Assembly (NCBI GenBank): GCA_947625985.1
Contig: CANQQF010000006.1
Location: 1 to 64,000 of the forward strand
DNA from: an uncultured Clostridia bacterium
GTDB lineage: Bacteria; Bacillota_A; Clostridia; TANB77; CAG-508
Length of the DNA: 64,000 nt
Direction of reading: 5' to 3'
Under the pieces are notes generated by a model. That model saw only the letters and a list, made by a program, of their open reading frames with translations. It was not told where the DNA came from and did no database searches. Below are positions 60,386-64,000 of this stretch, in pieces (position 1 is the stretch's first letter; each line of letters begins with the position of its first letter). The position numbers and the translations under genes are program-made.

Positions 60386-60751
60386 TTATCTCCATTCTTT
60401 ATTTAATTCTTTTTCTTCTTTTTCATCTCTTTTTTCTTGTTCAACATCAATCAAATAGATTTTGTTATTAAAACTACCTTTTTTATTTCTTTTTATTTCT
60501 CTAGCTTTTTCAACCTCTTCAATTGTTATATTTTTTATCTTCATTATTGATGAAATAACTTCCATCAAATCTCCTAATTCTTCTACGCTATATTCTTCTA
60601 TAAATTCATGTGCTTCTTCAAATATTTTTTTATTCAATTCTCTTAAATATTCTTCATTGTTCAAAATTTTATATCTGGCTTTTCTTCCTTCGATTTTATT
60701 TATATTTTCTGGTATTTTATCTCTAACTAACTTATTATAAACATATTTCAT
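60386..60751 (-). CDS. MazG-related nucleoside triphosphate pyrophosphohydrolase
   Basis: A 121-residue all-alpha pyrophosphohydrolase. The start KYVYNKLVRDKIPENI is typical of this MazG-like family, and EEAHEFIEEYSVEELGDLMEVI has the EExxE and ExxD metal ligands. It probably cleans up a non-canonical nucleotide. It has its own promoter and is divergent from the esterase gene. Confidence 0.85.
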   Translation of the reverse strand: MKYVYNKLVRDKIPENINKIEGRKARYKILNNEEYLRELNKKIFEEAHEFIEEYSVEELGDLMEVISSIMKIKNITIEEVEKAREIKRNKKGSFNNKIYLIDVEQEKRDEKEEKELNKEWR

Positions 60752-60780
60752 TTTTCTTCACTCCTAATTTATTTTTATAT

Positions 60781-60810
60781 ATTTTAGAACTTTTGTTTGT
60801 ATTTTGTCAA
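60781..60810 (-). promoter_or_regulatory. Promoter of the MazG-like gene
   Basis: TTGACA (60805-60810), an 18-base spacer and TAAAAT (60781-60786) on the minus strand. Confidence 0.55.
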
Positions 60811-60892
60811 TACTTTTTTAGAATTTTTATCATATTTGTCAGGTTTCCTTCATATAATATATATAATACCAATTTTTTCAAGGAGATATTTT

Positions 60893-61843
60893 ATGGATGA
60901 AGAGATTATTTTAGAAAGAGCTGCTTATGAAGTTGCGAAACAAAGTTCAATCCCTCCTTTAATTTTTCAAATTCCTGTAACTCAAGGTAGAAAAGTTTTA
61001 GAAAATGCTCAAAATTCTTTTGTATATAAATATCCAGCAAATATAAAAGTAAATTTAGTTAACACTAATCGTCATGGTAATATTAAAGTTTATACAATTA
61101 TTCCTCCTTCTAACAATATTAAAAATATTATTTTTTATATACATGGAGCAGGTTGGGTTTTTGGAAGTTTTCATACTCATGAAAAATTAGTGAGGGAAAT
61201 ATCTAACAGAACTAATTCAGTCGTTGTATTTCCTGAATATACACGTTCTCCTGAGGCTAAGTTTCCAGTAGCTATTGAACAGTGTTATTCTGTTTTGTAT
61301 CAGATTCCATCTATATTAAAATATAATAATATTAATGCATCTATGAATTCATTAATAGTTGCTGGTGACAGTGTTGGAGGAAATATGGCTATTGCAATGA
61401 TCCTTCTTTCCAAATTTCAGAAAGGGCCAAAAATACAAAAACTTTTACTTTATTATCCAGTTACAAATGATAATTTTAATACAGAATCATATATACGATT
61501 TGCTAAAAACTTTTATTTATATCGTGATGGAATGAAATGGTTTTGGAATAATTATGCTCCTAACTTAAAAAGTAGAAATAATATTTTTGCCACTCCTTTA
61601 AAAGCATCTTTAGACCAATTAAAAAATTTTCCTAGTACAATGATTTTAAATGGAGAAGCTGATGTTTTAAGAGATGAAGGAAAAGCTTTTGCAAATAAAC
61701 TTAGAAAAGCTGGTAACAACATTACTCAAGTAACTTTTCAAGGTATAATTCATGATTTTGTTATGCTAAATAGTTTAAATTTAACAAATGCTTGTAGATC
61801 TGCAATGAATCTTTCTACTCAATGGATAAATGAAAAAAGCTGA
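60893..61843 (+). CDS. Alpha/beta hydrolase of the hormone-sensitive-lipase type
   Basis: A 316-residue esterase/acetylesterase-like enzyme. The oxyanion motif is YIHGAGWVFGSF, the nucleophile Ser is in GDSVGGNMA, the acid Asp in NGEADVLRDEG and the His in IIHDFVML, so the triad is complete. I use the ATG at 60893 with AAGGAG 7-8 bases upstream; an upstream in-frame ATG at 60797 lacks a site and would add an unlikely hydrophobic leader. Cytosolic; substrate unknown. Xylan or peptidoglycan deacetylation are possible roles but unproven. Confidence 0.9.
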   Translation: MDEEIILERAAYEVAKQSSIPPLIFQIPVTQGRKVLENAQNSFVYKYPANIKVNLVNTNRHGNIKVYTIIPPSNNIKNIIFYIHGAGWVFGSFHTHEKLVREISNRTNSVVVFPEYTRSPEAKFPVAIEQCYSVLYQIPSILKYNNINASMNSLIVAGDSVGGNMAIAMILLSKFQKGPKIQKLLLYYPVTNDNFNTESYIRFAKNFYLYRDGMKWFWNNYAPNLKSRNNIFATPLKASLDQLKNFPSTMILNGEADVLRDEGKAFANKLRKAGNNITQVTFQGIIHDFVMLNSLNLTNACRSAMNLSTQWINEKS

Positions 61844-61865
61844 AATAAACACTTTTATTTCAGCT
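61838..61865. terminator. Bidirectional terminator
   Basis: Arms agctgaaataaa and tttatttcagct, with cttttct after it on the plus strand and TTTTTT on the minus strand. It overlaps the esterase stop and ends just before the convergent gene. Confidence 0.85.
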
Positions 61866-61870
61866 CTTTT

Positions 61871-62416
61871 CTATTCTTTTACATATTCTCCATTTTTTCT
61901 TACTAATTTATCTCCTACTTTCCAGTCCATGTAATTATTTCTATCTTCTGTATATTTTGCATTTATTTTTGTATCACGTATATGTATTTTATCATTGTCA
62001 ATTGCTGTCACTTCATAATGTCTTCCATCTTCTTCTTTTAAATTAAAATATAATGGCTCTAATAATTCCCATGCTCGACTACTTATTTCAAACTCTTCCT
62101 TATATGGATTAAGTTTTCCATCTTTATAAATAAAGTTATCTCCTAACTCTAATTTACCTACTGATACATTACTTAATGTTTCCTTATCTACCTCAACTTG
62201 TTCACTTGTTGCTACATTTAATAGATTTGCTTTGTCACTACTATCTTTTAATACATAAACCACATATATATCTCCATCATTCATAAGATTATTTCCTTTC
62301 AATCCTATTCCTTTTTTACTTTCTTCTTCTTTTAAAGTTTTTTCTAATTCATTCATAAAATTTGTTACAAATTTATTGTTTTCAATCTTTTTGCCTAATT
62401 CATTGAATAAATCCAA
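61871..62416 (-). CDS. Protein of unknown function
   Basis: A 181-residue soluble protein. The first 45 residues are a charged helical region. The middle contains DGDIYVVYVLKDSSDKANLLN and a repeated pattern of short strands ending WKVGDKLVRKNGEYVKE, like a small beta-barrel. No catalytic motif is visible. It follows the EndA-like nuclease gene by 18 bases and could be functionally linked, for example as its immunity protein or regulator; there is no direct support. Confidence 0.6.
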   Translation of the reverse strand: MDLFNELGKKIENNKFVTNFMNELEKTLKEEESKKGIGLKGNNLMNDGDIYVVYVLKDSSDKANLLNVATSEQVEVDKETLSNVSVGKLELGDNFIYKDGKLNPYKEEFEISSRAWELLEPLYFNLKEEDGRHYEVTAIDNDKIHIRDTKINAKYTEDRNNYMDWKVGDKLVRKNGEYVKE

Positions 62417-62434
62417 AAAATATCACTCTCCTTT

Positions 62435-63199
62435 TTATTCTGCTCTACTTTCTCCAGTAGCATAATCTATAATAATTCCTGGCTGAACATTATACACATA
62501 TACATTAAAACAAACACCTTGTCCATTATCTTCTACTGAATATGCTTCCATTTCAACTCCGTTTGCAACTAAATTATCACCATCATATATAGGAGTAACT
62601 CTATATAAAACATGATTGTTTTCATTTTTTTCAATATAGTCATCAATCTGATCTTCAAAAGGTAACATCCCTTCAACATTAAAATAACGTGTTCCTGTAA
62701 TCAAATTTTGTTTGTTAGCATTTTCATCAGATAACTGATATCCTATCAAATGGCATCTATTATATAAATATTCTCCATCATATTTTGCTTGTTTCCAACC
62801 CGTTGGTTTTACAGAGCTTATTTCTCCTCTTTCTTCTCCTTCACGCGGCATTGTTTCTTTACAAATATTTGCATAAGCTACTTGACATCTTCCTTTACTA
62901 TCTAATTCTGAATATTTTTCAAAACTTTTTGTTGTGTAATCGCTTTCATTAAAATTAGGTTTGTTTTCATTTATAATAGCATATGGCTCTCCACTATATT
63001 GTGGAATATCTTCAAGACTATATGAAGCTACTGTTTCATTTTTTAAATCAGCTTGCGTAGTCTTTTGACTGTCTGCTAATTCAATTCCAAAGATTTTTCC
63101 AATTTCAGGATAAAAATATCCTACTACCAGTATGACAATTATAACTATAATTGTTATTATTATTTCTTTTTTATCAATTTTTTTCTTTCTTCTACCCAT
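62435..63199 (-). CDS. Membrane-anchored DNA/RNA non-specific endonuclease (EndA/NucA-like)
   Basis: A 254-residue protein with a basic start (GRRKKKIDKK), one membrane helix (about 12-30) and an outside nuclease domain. YNRCHLIGYQL carries the catalytic His of the DRGH-type motif, and NKQNLITGTRYFNVEGMLPFE carries the Asn metal ligand. It resembles the EndA nuclease of streptococci, which degrades extracellular DNA and supports uptake during competence. It overlaps the start of the phosphatase gene by 8 bases. Confidence 0.88.
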   Translation of the reverse strand: MGRRKKKIDKKEIIITIIVIIVILVVGYFYPEIGKIFGIELADSQKTTQADLKNETVASYSLEDIPQYSGEPYAIINENKPNFNESDYTTKSFEKYSELDSKGRCQVAYANICKETMPREGEERGEISSVKPTGWKQAKYDGEYLYNRCHLIGYQLSDENANKQNLITGTRYFNVEGMLPFEDQIDDYIEKNENNHVLYRVTPIYDGDNLVANGVEMEAYSVEDNGQGVCFNVYVYNVQPGIIIDYATGESRAE

Positions 63200-63749
63200 T
63201 AATTTCTTCTTCCTTTATTTCATATCTCCATCCTGGTTGCCATGCTTTCTTTAGTCTCCAATCTTCCTTTATTGCTTGTTCCCATTTTTTATTCATAGTT
63301 ATTACTTCTAAGGCTAGTTGCGGTGCTTTATGAGATACTAGTGCAACTGTTTTTCCATCAAATTTTTCCAATAAGTATTTACAAAAGTCACGCACTCTTT
63401 TTTCTACATCTTTAAGACATTCACCATTTGGAAAAGGTTCTGTAATATGTTCTTCATACCTAACTAAGTCTGAAGGTTTTTGATTTAAATCTCCATAATT
63501 ACATTCTCGAATTCTTTGATCATGCAAAATCTCTTTCTTTCCTTTATATACATAATTAGCTGAGTCTATTGCCCTTTGTAAATCTGAACTTATTACTATA
63601 TCAATATCATCATAGTTAACTTTTTCTCTTAGTGCTATACTTCTTTCAATTCCTTTTTGCGATAATTCTCCATGGTTCCAACCTGATGCTAGTTTTTGTT
63701 CATTATCTTTAGTTGTACCATGGACAAAATATATTATTTTTACAGACAT
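63192..63749 (-). CDS. Histidine-phosphatase-like protein lacking the RHG arginine
   Basis: A 185-residue phosphoglycerate-mutase-superfamily protein. The catalytic His is in IYFVHGTTKDN, where the family has RHG; here Val replaces the first Arg. The rest is well kept: SSDLQRAIDSANY (second Arg), RECNYGDL (Glu) and VALVSHKAPQ (second His). The Arg binds phosphate in active members, so activity may be weak or altered. The DNA reads TTT GTC CAT GGT, so a lost CGN codon is possible. Confidence 0.85.
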   Translation of the reverse strand: MSVKIIYFVHGTTKDNEQKLASGWNHGELSQKGIERSIALREKVNYDDIDIVISSDLQRAIDSANYVYKGKKEILHDQRIRECNYGDLNQKPSDLVRYEEHITEPFPNGECLKDVEKRVRDFCKYLLEKFDGKTVALVSHKAPQLALEVITMNKKWEQAIKEDWRLKKAWQPGWRYEIKEEEING

Positions 63750-63836
63750 TTTTTCATTCCTTTCTGTAGTTGAATTTTATTATATCCTTTTAGTTCTACA
63801 ACTTTTGTGTCTATATTTTTTATGAATTTTGGATTT

Positions 63837-64000
63837 TTACCACCCGTATTCACTATATTTTATATTGTTTTTATAATTTTCCATCGCCATTGGTCTATCG
63901 TCTACCATATTATCTGGCAACTCATTAATATTTACCCATCTTAATTCTTCATTTTTTTCTGGTTCATTTATAATAGGCTTACCTTCCCACTTTTTTGCTT
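63837..64000 (-). CDS. Nudix hydrolase, C-terminal part
   Basis: The last 54 codons of a gene entering from the right edge. It contains AKKWEGKPIINEPEKNEELRW, then VNINELPDNMV and the end NIKYSEYGW, typical of the C-terminus of Nudix hydrolases of the MutT group. The Nudix box itself lies outside the window. A separate gene follows after 87 bases. Confidence 0.7.
   Translation of the reverse strand, partial: AKKWEGKPIINEPEKNEELRWVNINELPDNMVDDRPMAMENYKNNIKYSEYGW

Overview
The window is strongly AT-rich DNA of a Gram-positive, endospore-forming bacterium, most likely an uncultured Clostridia (gut-type Firmicutes). Support comes from an alpha/beta-type small acid-soluble spore protein gene, Clostridia-style long PurL, strong AGGAGG ribosome binding sites, TTGACA/TATAAT promoters and rplU-rpmA organisation. 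Nearly all genes lie on the minus strand; feoAB, the spore protein gene and one esterase are on the plus strand. I saw no rRNA, tRNA, CRISPR array or transposase.

Layout. 1-6.9 kb: Tad/Flp-type pilus or secretion operon (CpaB/SAF protein, two MinD/ParA-like proteins, TadA-type ATPase, TadB/C-type platform, small membrane protein). 7-9.6 kb: HAD phosphatase, spore protein, prepilin-like LamG protein. 9.7-18.7 kb: purine operon (promoter, purM remnant, purL, purB, purD, purN, purF) in which purM has a large internal deletion. 18.8-25.4 kb: FAD protein, hpf, two GrpB-family genes, DUF6020-like membrane proteins (one with a stop codon). 25.7-28.8 kb: obgE, trpS and an anchored protein. 28.8-55.5 kb: one large cell-surface block. 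It holds dTDP-rhamnose genes (rmlABCD), GtrA, at least six GT2 glycosyltransferase genes, an ABC-2 exporter whose ATPase has a Wzt-type C-terminal domain, a WbdD-like methyltransferase/kinase/coiled-coil protein, a metK, and three exported proteins that join RICIN-type lectin arrays to a peptidase M14, a glucosaminidase or a GH25 lysozyme. 55.6-59.1 kb: rpmA, rplU with a long Lys/Thr/Ala tail, feoA, feoB. 59.2-64 kb: small metabolic and nucleotide-handling enzymes plus an anchored nuclease.

Main discovery. Four genes (TadB-like, prepilin-LamG, M14-RICIN and metK) each contain one apparent +1 frameshift. In all four the zero-frame codon at the break is CGG, and skipping its C gives a GGN glycine codon that restores the expected protein. 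Reading the rest of the window by eye, I found no other in-frame CGG, although CGT, CGC and CGA are used for Arg. This suggests that CGG has lost its tRNA in this organism and that CGGN is decoded, by +1 shifting or as a four-base codon, as glycine. Ordinary sequencing error would not choose the same absent codon four times.

A second unusual element is a repeated hairpin (20927-21030 and 25528-25740): long perfect stems that differ between copies enclose a conserved loop core, right after stop codons.

Taken together, the surface block reads as an ABC-exported rhamnose-containing wall polysaccharide locus with a possible chain-terminating enzyme, interleaved with lectin-bearing peptidoglycan hydrolases that may bind that polymer (inference).
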